The translations under genes and the position numbers were made by a program. The notes under the pieces were generated by a model. The model was not told the DNA's origin, made no database searches, and worked only from the letters and a program-made list of their open reading frames with translations. 64,000 nt of DNA from Malachius bipustulatus (Eukaryota > Arthropoda > Insecta > Coleoptera > Melyridae), in contig OU342638.1 in the NCBI GenBank assembly GCA_910589415.1, positions 37,917,579 to 37,981,578 on the forward strand. The letters run 5' to 3'. Every line of letters begins with the position of its first letter. The stretch's first letter is position 1. Positions 25,784-36,838 of this stretch are shown here, piece after piece.

Positions 25784-26203
25784 GTGTCATTTGACATTTC
25801 CACGCCGTCTACGGACATGAAAAAGCAATCAAGGCGCCGATTTTACAGCCGAAAATTCGCCTCTTATGAACAACTCGAGATTATCGTGGCGCTGGTGGCG
25901 GAGAGTGGAAGAATTTTACAACTTTTTAATGGCCGATTGAGAGCGCGGGACTTAATGGCAACGGGCGCTATTATACAAGGCGATTTTTTCGTAAATGTAA
26001 AAAAAAGAGCTGAAAGTGTATTGTGTTTAGTTTGTGCCTGGAATTCGTTCGTTCTCCCCAGACGCGTTCAACAGGTGAACGAAAACGAAAGCAAATCGAG
26101 CGCGGACCGCGCTCGCGAATTCAGCCCGCGTGGGTGTAGTCCGCGGTTGGGCTACACGAAGAAGACGCCGTTGCCTGATCGTACGAAATCTCCCCCTCTC
26201 TAA
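25784..26203 (+). other. Unassigned 139-codon open frame in GC-richer DNA
   Basis: The frame starts about 70 bp downstream of an exact tRNA-Tyr motif (25696-25713), which is where an LTR element's gag would begin. The product is basic, with a serine/arginine-rich tail after residue 100, and has no zinc knuckle, protease or capsid motif that I can recognise. A 60-bp part near 25830-25890 is duplicated at 23575-23635, where the frame is not preserved. GC content is above average. It may be a decayed retroelement leader, a host noncoding island or a real short gene. I lean towards non-gene. Confidence 0.2.
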
Positions 26204-27319
26204 ATGTCGTTCAAACTATCCCAATATAAGGGATGAAAAATCTAAGATACCTAGTTCGATGAATTCGGCAACACCGCCTCGATTATAATACACGGCAATA
26301 ATAATAGTAATAGGGGCTGTTTGGTGAGGTAAAGTTACCTAAGTCAATTCAAGATTTGATGGCCGGCCGCGGTCGAGGAACGAAAAGTGGCTTCATTTCT
26401 ACAGGAATGCCACTAAAACGGTTGTTTATGTCTTTTTTATAGGATTACACGTCCGAGCGGGGACGGATTTTTAAAGGTTTTCACTGATTTTTATCGAATT
26501 TATTTAAACCGGGTCGTTAAATTGACGTCCAGAGATATTCTTTTAATGCACGATTATAAAAATATAATTCGACCGATCGTGTTTCTACTGCTTTACGACC
26601 CGCTGGGAAATAAAACAAAGTCCACCTTGATTTATTCCAGTTATGACCGCGGGTCCGGCGAGGTGCATGACTACTCGTTCTTCGTTCGTTTTTGTTTCCG
26701 ATAGTCAGTCGGGTCTCTCCATTGGCGTAGCGATTTTTTACGTATTTTTCGTATTTTTGAATAGTTATCTGATCCTTCGAGCCGGATAAGATAATTCAAG
26801 AAGAATTATTAACATAAGTTCTTTCGTTCCTTTTTGTACGCAATTCAAACATTTTTAAACCTAAAAATTCTAATTTCATGTCTTAGTCATGAAAGCAAAA
26901 AGAAGGTATTGAAAAGATAAAAAATAAGAAGGAACGAGTTTTGAAAGAACCAAAAATGTTGAGGTTGCATAAAAAATATGAAAGTATTATAGTACGTCTA
27001 GAACTGGAAGTGGAAAGTGAAAAAAAGAAGAAATAACATTTTATTTCATAAAATACAAAGATAGAAAATGGAAACAGGGATGAAGATAAATTAATAACAG
27101 ACATGCTCGCGTTCAATGGAAAAAAATAATAATAAAATTTAGGTTAGGAGTAATTTTAATTTTATGATTCTTCTTACTCTGAGTCAGAAATACTTTTAAA
27201 ACTTTTGCGCACAATTTTTACTAATCATATTGAAAAAAGAGCGATTTCCCGAATTTTTGGTCCCCACGAAATCTCTTTACTGAAATTTCCCGACAAATTT
27301 ATGGTCCTTCGAGCCGGAT

Positions 27320-28150
27320 TTATTAACAATAATAAGTATACATAATAAAATATAAATATTGAAAAAAAAACGAACTTTTCAACTTTTTTTCTCCCACTCT
27401 TGAAATAACTTTTTTTAGTTTAGAAACGTGTTTTTTGGTTCATATTCTCATCATTTTTTTAGAAAAATTGCCCGAGCTGACTTGATTCGATTATTAGAAT
27501 TAAACAGACATGAAAGTATAAAAAAATCATTTCGTTTTTATTCAATATGTACCTAAATTTCTCATCAGATTGGCTCATTTTTTATTGACTCAGGTCAGCT
27601 CAATTTTTCCTGAAAGCCGCTTGAATCATCCCCCTAAAGTTCTTTTTTTTTTTTGACTGACTAGTAAAGTGTAATTTCCCATAAAATTTAATTATTCAGG
27701 TTTGCGGGTCCTCATCTACTTTCGGTAATTCAAAATATGAAACATCCTGCTCAACTCTCTTGTTTGAGAGAGGTGGGTTTGATAGTTTTAAAATTGGGTG
27801 AATTTTTCGAAATAGACTCAAATCAACTCAAAAAATGACCGCCCCAAAGATTTTTTTTCTTTTTCTTGGACTAAGCTAGGTACAAAAATATAATTTTTCT
27901 ATAAAATTGTAGCCCTGTTTTTTTGAAGTACTTTTCAAAGTACCTTTTTTTACACTTTCTTTCAAATTTTCTCTCCATTATTGTTTTTTTTTTCACTCTA
28001 ACTTTTGTTATTTTTCTTCAGTTTCTCTTTTCAGGCAATAATTTCTTTTTTGTCCATCCTTTTATTACGGTATAACAAAGAGAGCGAATTTTCACGCGTT
28101 CCTTTTTTCAAAATATGTTAAATCGTCAAAATTAGTTCAATTCGCTCATT
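27320..28150. other. AT-rich DNA, no gene seen
   Basis: T-rich low-complexity sequence with no recognisable frame. Isolated GACTCAGGTCAGCTCA and TTGGCTCATTTTTTATTGA near 27570-27605 belong to the minisatellite family that begins downstream. Confidence 0.5.
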
Positions 28151-28151
28151 T

Positions 28152-28205
28152 ACTGACCCTGGTATACCTCAAGATACGATTCTAGGACCAATAATATTAC
28201 AATAA
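28152..28205 (+). pseudogene. RT motif-B fragment
   Basis: Translates as GIPQDTILGPII, matching the GVPQGSVLGPLLF segment of non-LTR reverse transcriptases. No upstream catalytic aspartate motif or downstream YxDD box is visible. It lies directly before a GAGCTGACC minisatellite array. Confidence 0.6.
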
Positions 28206-28239
28206 TTATTATTCTCAATCCGGTTCAGCTGATATTATC

Positions 28240-29870
28240 AGCCCAAAACCGACCCGAGTTGATTGAAAAAAGGAGCTAACCCGAGTCCAAAAAAACGAGC
28301 TGACCTGAGTCCATAAAACTGACCTGACCTGAGTCCATAAAAATGAGCTGACCTGAGTCCATAAAAATGAGTTCATGAAAAATGAGCTGACCTGAGTCCA
28401 ATCAGGGTTGATATAAAAATGAAAAAAAAAATTATGGACTCAGGTTAGCTCATTTTTATGGACTCGGGTCAGCTCATTTTTATACAAATATGATTTTTTT
28501 TTCTTCTTTTCTGTTTATCATATTGTATTGTGGAAGATTTCATCAGGTTTAAAAAAATTTTATCAACATCTAATAGGGCCATAAAAAATTATATTTTCAT
28601 GGAGAAATTTTTCGCGCGGAAATTTCGAAAAAAAAAACAAAGACTTCTCTTTAAAAAGCTCAAAAGCTCAAATATTTGCATCTAAGGATACAAGAAGCCA
28701 ATTTTCAGACGATTTACGGCAAAATTGTGAGCAGAAATGATGCAAAAAAAGTGGAAAATGTTAAAAAAGAAGATTAGGGTACTTAGAATGGAAATGGGGA
28801 GGATTAAAAACTAAAAAAAAAATAACACAGAAAATGAGCTAACCTGAATTGATGATAAGTAAGCTCGGACACCACAGCTGAGAAAAAACGAGCAAATCCG
28901 AGTTCATAAAAAATGAGCTGGCTGAGTCCATAAAAAAATGAGCGAACCTGAATCCATAAAAAGAAGCTGACCTGAGTCCATAAAAAATATCTGACCAGGG
29001 TTTGGGTGTATAAAAATGGACAAAGTTTTGTACGGACTTATTGTATTGAGATATTTTTTATGGACTCAGCTCAGCCCCCCAATTTATGGACTTAGGCCAG
29101 TTCATTTTTTATGGACTCAGGTTAGCTCATTTTTATGGACTCAGATCAGCTCATTTTTAACCAAATCAGACCATAAAAAATTAGATTTTTATTTTTTCAT
29201 GGAGAAATTGTTCGCGCGAAAATTTCAAAAAAAAAAAGAGTACTTATAACTTCTCTTTAAAAAGCTCAAAAGCTCCAATATTTGCATTGAAGGATATAAA
29301 GAAGCAAAATTTTCAGACGACTTACGGATTTTTTTGGATATTTTTGCAATTGTGAGCAGAACTTATGGAAAAAAAGTGGAAACTCTTAAAAAAGAAGATA
29401 CTTAGAATGGAAATGGGGAGGATGGATTAACAACTTAAAAAAAAGAACACAGAAAATGAATTAACCTGAATTGATGATAAGTAAGCTGACCACAGCTGAG
29501 AAAAAACGAGCAAATCCCAAATCCGAGTCCATAAAAAATGAGCTACCCTGAATCTATAAAAAATGAGCTCACTTGCATCCATAAAAAAGGAGCTGACCTG
29601 AGTCCATAAAAAAATAGCTGACCAGGGTTTGGGTATATAAAAATAGACGAAGTTTTGTATGGATTTCAGGCTAAATAATTTTTTATGGACTCAGGTTAGC
29701 TCATTTTTATGGACTCGGGTCAGTCCCCTTCTATGGACTCAGGTCAGTTCATTTTTTATGGACTCAGGTTAGTTCATTTTCGATCAACTCTGGTCAGTTT
29801 AATTTCTATGGACCCAGGTCAGCTCGTTTTTATGGACTCAGGTCAGCTCATTTTTAACCAAATGGGGTCG
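28240..29870. repeat. GAGCTGACCTGAGTCCATAAAA minisatellite, strand-switching, with unique inserts
   Basis: Runs of the 22-25 bp unit GAGCTGACCTGAGTCCATAA occur on the plus strand (28310-28400, 28910-28990, 29530-29620). Its inverse TTATGGACTCAGGTCAGCTC occurs at 28430-28480, 29050-29150 and 29680-29850. The runs are separated by two copies of a segment of about 350 bp (28590-28910 and 29190-29530) containing TTCAGACGA.TTACGG and GAATTGATGATAAGTAAGCT. A third copy of that segment lies at 40770-41110. Each strand switch makes a potential hairpin. Confidence 0.85.
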
Positions 29871-31260
29871 TAAAAAATTGATTTTCTTAGAAATCTTTTG
29901 AGTTGAAATTTAGAAAAAAACGTAAAGGCTCGAAAGCAAGTATCCTACTCTTCAAACGATTTTCTAAACGAGCATTTACTCTGTTAATTTGATTCGTCTC
30001 CACTGATTTGAATGGTAAGAATTTTCACATGAACATGTATAACGGAAAAATTGTACGTAGAACCAGAAACTACGCTTGATAAAAGAGCAGGGATGGGTTG
30101 AAAAAAAAAAAAGAAAACTTGAAAAAAACACCGCTGAAATTATGAGAAAATATTTGTTTCATGATTCTAAAAAAATGACTTTTTCTGGGCTCGAAAAAAA
30201 TTTATTTTCTCAACTCTCACTTTGCAGAATCTCTGCGATTTAGTGAGGGGGTTAAAATTGATGAAATAAAAAAAGTTGCAGCTGACACTACTGTTATAAC
30301 TCCACACTTTTCAGCCTCTTGTTCAAAAGAAGAATAAGAAGAAGAATAAGAATGTGAATGAATTACGCTCTGATTGGGTTAAAAGTTTACAAGTTGAAAA
30401 GCCACCTCCTAGAGCTCTCAATCAATCAGAAACCTGAACACAAAATTTAAATTGCCCTAGAGGATTTTTTACCGATTTGGGGAGTAAAAATCGATTGGAC
30501 TCAGGAAATTGGACGAATAACGCTTTCAAGCGGTATCAGAGATAAAAGCGCTTTCGGTCAAAAAACTTTCGCGCAACTTTTATTAATTTCAATAAACTCA
30601 CCCCCTCCTTAATTGATTAATTAATCAATTAATTAATTAATTAAAATAATAAAAAAAAACACTCAATTACCTTCAACTCAGACAGCATTCGTTGATGTGG
30701 TTGGAGTATTTCCCCGGGTAGAAACAACACTGATACTAATAAACCAAACCAATCACTACTCTTCTTCTTCTTTTTCTTCTTCTTAAATTAATATACTAAC
30801 GATAATAATAATCCACACAAACTATTAATAATAATTATAATAATAAAATCCTTTTCACTGTTATTACATCGGATGTCGGTGTCTTAAAAAAATCACAAAC
30901 TCACAGTAATAATAATAATAATAAACAGGGCGCCGTCTCGATTAGTGTCAAAAGAGAGAGAGAAAAAAACAGAAAGTCCGAGAAAACCATAAAATAAAAA
31001 ATTAAATCGTCCCGTCGTCTCGCGATTTCTCACAATAACCAGAGGCGCAGGTGAACGTGACGCGGTCGTCGTCAAGTCGTGAGTACGACTGGAGCGCTTT
31101 GATATCTCCCGGCTTTGCCCCCACCAGCGGTGTCGGTTACCCCCACCGCGCGGCGTTCCGCTGAAAAATTCAGTCAAATCGCGGATTTTATTGGTCCAAT
31201 TTCGTACAATCCCATCTCGCGAGGGTCGCTCTCTCACCCGCGTGCTTCCTTTCGTTTAGT
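29871..31260. other. Low-repeat DNA with a GC-richer, CCAAT-containing end
   Basis: 29880-30085 is duplicated at about 41350-41560. The rest is unique, with CTT/AAT simple sequence near 30762-30850. The last 250 bp (31010-31260) is GC-richer, with ATTGGTCCAAT (a CCAAT box in both orientations) near 31190. That could mark a promoter, but no associated gene is recognisable in either direction. Confidence 0.4.
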
Positions 31261-31479
31261 TCGAGCTTAGTAATAATAGTGACAATGATAATTGTCGCAA
31301 GCAACGACCGCGGATGGCGAAGAGAGTGGAGAGGAGAGGAGAGAGAGGCGACCCTTCCGATGAAACGCGCCGAACAGCTGATCCGTTTGATTTGATCTGG
31401 TCTGCTCTGATATGATTTGATTTGATTTTACCACGGCTGTTGAAAAAATAGTCTTCACTTGTTTGTTTTTTTGGTATAT

Positions 31480-31562
31480 TTTTGTTGTAAGTAGATGTTT
31501 TATGAGGAACAGCGAAGGGCCCAAACGTGAACCCTGCAGCACTCCACTTGGACCAGGATCGT
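31480..31562 (-). pseudogene. RT motif-B fragment
   Basis: The minus strand reads SGVLQGSRLGPSLFLIKHLL, a close match to the non-LTR RT segment SGVPQGSxLGPLLFLIYIND. It is preceded by a Trp-Ser-Lys-type context like that of the fragment at 33925-34060, suggesting the same element family. The downstream YxDD region is lost. Confidence 0.75.
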
Positions 31563-31659
31563 TTTGCAGAAAAGAACGGAAAAGGGTGAAATTGTAATAA
31601 TTTTACGTTGATTTTATGACACTTTTTACACGATCCATGTTACCTCAATTTATTTTCTC

Positions 31660-31810
31660 GATATAGGAAAAATGAGCTAACTTGGGTTGAGGAAAAAAAT
31701 ATCTCATGGCTTGTCATGGAATGAGCTGACCTGGATTGTAAAAAAAAGAGCTAGCCCGGGTTGATAAGAAATAAGCTGAACAGAGATAAGTGATGAGTTG
31801 AGAAAGAAGA
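31660..31810 (+). repeat. Short GAGCTRACC minisatellite run
   Basis: About six loose copies of GAGCTGACCTGGATTGTAAA-like units. It is an outlier of the family expanded at 32.3-33.9 kb. Confidence 0.7.
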
Positions 31811-32029
31811 AATCAAAATTTGGCCGGCCAGAAAATGCAGCCCTACGACAATGAAGAAATGGTCAAGACTGCATGGGTACCGCAAAAGTAGAAGTTCATG
31901 TGTAATCCTGATCGTTCCTGCTCCTATTTGCGTAGCTTGATTGATTTGGCGACATCAACGCGGCGACGTGTTTTTGCAGGCAGTTCAAGGTGACGCCCAA
32001 AATTTTGGGGATCTCTTACTTGTGTTGTG

Positions 32030-32280
32030 AAACAGTTCCCGGTCGTGGCGTTTAGCTATAAACAGTTCGGGTTCCAGAACCGAGCCCTGAGGGACACTTT
32101 GGTCAGATTATGATGACTTGATAGCTGCTGTCAAAGACTTTTTCAATAAATTTTTGTAGAGATCTTCAGGGTGTCTCTGTTACAACTCATCAGTTGTTTA
32201 CTGTTCTAGTAGCTTTAAAAAATCACTCTGAGAAATGAGGTCGAAGCTTTGAGACCTCTCGCTTGGTTTTCCTGGCTCCA
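32030..32280 (-). pseudogene. Decayed non-LTR RT fragment (motifs A and B)
   Basis: On the minus strand, SFDLISQSDFLKLLE near 32258-32215 resembles motif A of CR1/Jockey-type RTs (AFDxVDHxxLLxKL). About 50 codons later, near 32108-32070, comes SVPQGSVLEPELF, which is motif B. The spacing matches the family. Several in-frame stops interrupt it. This is the best preserved RT remnant in the window and shows that the isolated motif-B fragments are real RT relics. Confidence 0.75.
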
Positions 32281-32530
32281 GGTTGCGATGAGCTAAGGCT
32301 GCGAAACTCGAGCTGACCTGGATCGTCAAAAAGTGAGCTAGCCTGCCTTGTCAAAAAGGCAGCTGTAACAATCTATTGACTCTTCCCGGGTTTTAAAGTT
32401 TAGGGGATTGGGGATTTCCCAGCCTTAAGCTCATCGCAACCTGGAGCCAATGAAAAACCTGGAGCCAAACTTTAAAACCCGGGAAGAGTGTTACAGCTGC
32501 CTTCTTGACAACCCAGGCTAGCTCACTTTT
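32270..32530. repeat. Compound inverted repeat at the edge of the minisatellite
   Basis: GGCTCCAGGTTGCGATGAGCT (near 32275) is inverted at about 32430-32452. GGCAGCTGTAACA..ACTCTTCCCGGG (near 32357-32390) is inverted at about 32477-32505. The two inversions interleave, so the boundary has been rearranged more than once. Confidence 0.75.
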
Positions 32531-33925
32531 TGACGATCCAGGTCAGCTCGATTTTCGACAAGCCAGGCTAGTTCACTTTTTGGACGATCCAGGTCAGCTC
32601 ATTTTTCGACAATCCAGGCTAGCTCACTTTTTGACGATCCAGGTCAGCTCATTTTTCGACAATCCAGGCTAGCTTACTTTTTGGACGATCCAGGTCAGCT
32701 CAATTTTCGACAAGCCAGGCTAGCTCACTTTTTGACGATCCAGGTCAGCTCGATTTTCGACAAGCCAGGCTAGTTCACTTTTTGGACGATCCAGGTCAGC
32801 TCATTTTTCGACAATCCAGGCTAGCTCACTTTTTGACGATCCAGGTCAGCTCATTTTTCGACAACCCAGGCTAGCTCACTTTTTGACGATCCAGGTCAGC
32901 TCGATTTTCGACAAGCCAGGCTAGTTCACTTTTTGGACGATCCAGGTCAGGTCATTTTTCGACAATCCAGGCTACCTCACTTTTTGACGATCCAGGTCAG
33001 CTCAATTTTCGACAAGCCAGGCTAGCTCTGTTTTGGACGATCCAGGTCAGCTCATTTTTCGACAAGCCAGGCTAGCTCACTTTTTGGACGATCCAGGTCA
33101 GCTCAATTTTCGACAAGCCAGGCTAGCTCTATTTTTGACGATCCAGGTCAGCTCATTTTTCGACAAACCAGGCTAGCTCACTTTTTGGACGATCCAGGTC
33201 AGCTCAATTTTCGATAAGCCAGGCTAGCTCTGTTTTGGACGATCCAGGTCAGCTCAATTTTCGACAAGCCAGGCTAGCTCTATTTTTGACGATCCAGGTC
33301 AGCTCATTTTTCGACAAACCAGGCTAGCTCACTTTTTGACGATCCAGGTCAGCTCATTTTTCGACAATCCAGGCTAGCTCACATTTTGGACGATCCAGGT
33401 CAGCTCAATTTTCGACAAGCCAGGCTAGCTCTGTTTTTGACGAGCCAGGTCAGCTCAATTGTCGACAAACCAGGCTAGCTCACTTTTTGACGATCCAGGT
33501 CAGCTCATTTTTCGACAATCCAGGCTAGCTCACATTTTGGACGATCCAGGTCAGCTCAATTTTCGACAAGCCAGGCTAGCTCTATTTTTGACGATCCAGG
33601 TCAGCTCATTTTTCGACAAACCAGGCTAGCTCACTTTTTGACGATCCAGGTCAGCTCATTTTTCGACAATCCAGGCTAGCTCACATTTTGGACGATCCAG
33701 GTCAGCTCAATTTTCGACAAGCCAGGCTAGCTCTATTTTTGACGATCCAGGTCAGCTCATTTTTCGACAAACCAGGCTAGCTCACTTTTTGACGATCCAG
33801 GTCAGGTCATTTTTCGACAATCCAGGCTAGCTCACATTTTGGACGATCCAGGTCAGCTCAATTTTCGACAAGCCAGGCTAGCTCTGTTTTTGACGAGCCA
33901 GGTCAGCTCAATTGTCGACAATCCA
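32505..33925. repeat. Dimeric minisatellite of about 57 bp, roughly 24 copies
   Basis: Two related half-units of 28-29 bp alternate: TTTTTGACGATCCAGGTCAG and TTTTCGACAATCCAGGCTAG, each followed by CTCA. Larger blocks of about 174 bp also repeat (33300-33925). The orientation is constant. The array stops at 33925, where it joins an RT fragment almost directly. Confidence 0.92.
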
Positions 33926-34060
33926 TGTTGGTTCAAGAAGTGCTATAAAATCAAACAGCATCAACGACAAGTGATACTTTCCGGTCTTATTTGCAAAAAG
34001 TCATCCTGGTCCAAATATAGTGGAGTACCGCAGGGTTCACGTTTTAACCATTCTCTGCTA
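33925..34060 (+). pseudogene. Non-LTR RT fragment (pre-motif B and motif B)
   Basis: The frame reads WFKKCYKIKQHQRQVIL, followed by SSWSKYSGVPQGSRF. This matches the family pattern W-F-x-x-Y-L-x-x-R-x-Q-x-V, about 12-15 residues, then S-G-V-P-Q-G-S. Downstream the frame decays. It is fused at its 5' side to the minisatellite, whose last units form an open frame with it by chance. It is on the opposite strand from the RT pieces at 31.5 and 32.1 kb. Confidence 0.8.
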
Positions 34061-35290
34061 AAAACAAAAACGTAAAAAACCAGAGCACCCTGTATAGTCA
34101 ACAATTAATTTTTATTCCCGCACGTCACTTCTTAATAAAACGACACGACATTTCATTTCATTCCATTTCATTCAATACATCGATCAAGAAAATAACGCTT
34201 GAATTTTTGGCACAGAATTTAACGTAGGTAACGGTTTACAATAATGAACAATAGTCACGTTCCTACATATACCTACCTATACCCATACATACGTACACAA
34301 TTATCACACACACACGGTAACATGTTCCAAATTTCCTTTTATTATTTTCATTACTATTACCATTATTATTATTATTATTATTATTAACATTAACATTACG
34401 AAGCAAAAAATAACACTCGAGCTAGAAAGCCGAGCCTTTTATGTTTGCACGTTTGCTGTGTTGTTAATTTAGGTGCAAATGCGAGACAATGATGAATTTT
34501 AACGCTAGAGCGCTAGGGGGAGGAGGGGAAGGGGGACCACTAGCCCCCCCGGGGGTATTTCTGTTTATTTCTATGTCACATAATCGGATATAAGTTTCAA
34601 GTCACTGTAATTGAAGATATTGAAGATATTCAAGAAGAACGGTTTAGTTGATGGTTACTCGTTACTGGAACAGTTAGTTACTCGATTTTTTTTTTCTTAA
34701 TTATTGGTTATTGAAATTGGTGGGCCATGATAGTTTAGTGTCGTTCTGGTTCTGGTTCTGGTTACGGCGAGCGTCGAGTTTCAGAACGTTAATTGAGTTT
34801 TTCGGTGAAAATTTTGCTTCCAATTAATTAATCAATAACGAGAATTTCGGACGGGCAAAAAGTCGCCTAGTCCGCAATTAAACGCATACGAACATGTCCG
34901 AGTCTTTTTTACCGTTTCCGATTAAGAACCCCCGAAATTGGCCCGTTTTAATTATAATCGTCCGCTTATTTCGACCATCATTTTCATTTTGGCGTCGCGT
35001 GTATATCGCGAAAAAAGCGGTCGTCGATCGGAGCTCCTTATGGCCGTGGTTGCGTTAGTTGTTAATTCGATTAATAGAGTGCGCGGATCGGGGAAATATT
35101 TATTCAGAGCGTTCAATTTTGAGGACACAACTTTTCTTCCCTTATACGCAAGCAAACGGTATTATCACTTTTGTCCTACATTATAAGCAGCAAACCACCA
35201 CTCTTCTAAGAACTTTTAACCTCAACAAATTCAATGCAAAGGAATCCTCTTTTTTCGAGTATTTGGTCAATTTTCGGCGCTGAAACCGTT
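34061..35290. other. Low-repeat DNA with ATT microsatellite
   Basis: Contains an (ATT)n run near 34362-34386, a G-rich patch near 34518-34556, and TACATATACCTACCTATACC near 34265. Overlapping frames on both strands near 34940-35190 show no recognisable domain. Confidence 0.5.
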
Positions 35291-35360
35291 TATTGGTTAA
35301 TAAAAATTGAAAACATTAACGGTGCTAAATCGAGACCTTGAGGTACTCCAAGAGGATGTA
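35290..35360 (-). pseudogene. RT motif-B fragment
   Basis: The minus strand reads LGVPQGLDLAPLMFSIFIN, an almost complete motif-B block of a non-LTR RT with no stop. It lies 60 bp before the HSE-like array and is matched by an oppositely oriented fragment at 40128. Confidence 0.8.
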
Positions 35361-35420
35361 TCAGAAAAAATGATCGAAAAAATCGACTTGACATATCTGC
35401 AGACACACTGAGGGGAAAAA

Positions 35421-36838
35421 AGAACATTCTAGAATCATTCGATTACCTGGTCCTTTATTTTTCATGATAATAAACGAAAACATTCTATAACTCTCTTAAA
35501 CATGTTAAAGCGTTCTATTATACTTTTCTATCATACCATGGACGCGCATTTTTAGACAGGAAAGTCTTTTTTAACGGATTTTCGAACAATTCGGAAAATC
35601 GGGAAAAAATAGTTCGTTACTTGGTTTAATTATTAATTAAAGTGAATATTTTGACCGAGCAATAAATAAAAATCGACCTGTCATCTCTTTAGACATTAAA
35701 TAAAAATATAAAGAATATTCTAGAATCATTAGATTGCCTTATTCTCTATTTTCCATAATGGAACATTCTAGAATTCTCGAGAACATTTTGAGACGCTCTT
35801 TATTACATTTTTATCATACCATGGACGCCTATTTTTAGTCAGAGAGCATTCTGAGAGAACAACACTCGCAGAGAACATTCTAGAATCGCCCAATTCAATT
35901 ACTTTGTCCCCTATTTTCTACGATAACGAAAGGAGAACATTCTGGAATTATTCGGTTGTTTTGTTCTCTATTTTCCAGGATTTGTGTTGAAAACTACATT
36001 GGGGACAACGCTGGAGAACATTCTAGAATCATTAGATTACCTGGTTCTCTATATTTCATAATAATAAAACGAGAACCTTCTAGAATTCTCGAGAACATGT
36101 TGAGATGCTCTCTATTATACTTTTATCATACCATGGACGCCTATTTAGAGTCAGAGAACATTCTGAGAGAACATCATTCGCAGAGAACATTCTAGAATCA
36201 TTCGATTCAATTACTTTGTCCCCGATTTTCTACTATAACGAAAGGAGAACATTCTAGAATGATTCGGTTGCTTTATTTTCCATTTTCCAGGATTTGTGTT
36301 GAAAACTACATTGGGGACAACGCTGGAGAACATTCTAGAATCATTCGATTACGTTACGATTCGTTTTTTATAGTAATGAAACGAGAACCATCTAGAATTC
36401 TCGTGAACATTTTAAGACGCTCTCTATTATATTTTTATCATACCATGGAGGCCTATTTTTAGTCAGAGAACATTCTGAGAGAACATCACTCGCAGAGAAC
36501 ATTCTAGAATCGCTCAATTCATTTACTTTGTCCCTTATTTTCTACGATAACGAGAGGAGAATGTTCTAGAATTTTTTTAAAATGATGAAGGTGCTCTATT
36601 ATACCTTTCTGTACCATGTACAGCGAATTTTTACACAGAAAAGTCAGAAAATTAGGAAAATCGAAAAATATTTGTCCGCTAGTTGATTTAACTCATGCAA
36701 CTAGGGCGGGGAACGTTGAAAAGAGAACATTCTAGATCTACAATCATTCAATTATTTTGTCCTCTATTTTCTACGATAAGAAAACCGGGAGATAGAGGAC
36801 ATCCTCTAAGTCTTGATCATTCCAGAACATTCTAGAAG
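35421..36838 (+). repeat. Heat-shock-element-like array, left half
   Basis: AGAACATTCTAGAAT (three alternating GAA/TTC pentamers, the HSF consensus) or a variant keeping all three occurs at 35421, 35712, 35760, 35872, 35934, 36015, 36072, 36183, 36246, 36327, 36496, 36558 and 36824. Some are extended to four units, such as 36820-36838 (TTC-GAA-TTC-GAA). Degenerate copies lie between them. The larger unit of about 310 bp includes CATACCATGGACGCC and TTTTCCAGGATTTGTGTTGA. Two 67-79 codon frames (35956 and 36259) are repeat by-products. Confidence 0.88.

Larger units (their letters stand above)
23278..27319 (+). repeat. tRNA-Tyr PBS-like motif, cluster B (plus strand)
   Basis: Exact TGGTCCTTCGAGCCGGAT occurs at 23278, 23423, 25598, 25696 and 27302. 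Near matches are at 23651 (TTGAACC), 25488 (GATCC) and 26770 (TGATCC), with a degraded copy at 23533. Several share the left context AATTATTTA and the right context TTATTGATTG, so they form a loose tandem repeat of about 100-240 bp interrupted by the foldback element at 23711-25397. A segment of about 60 bp (TTTTACAGCC.AAAATTCGCC) follows the motif at both 23580 and 25836, as a duplicated retroelement leader would. Confidence 0.8.
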
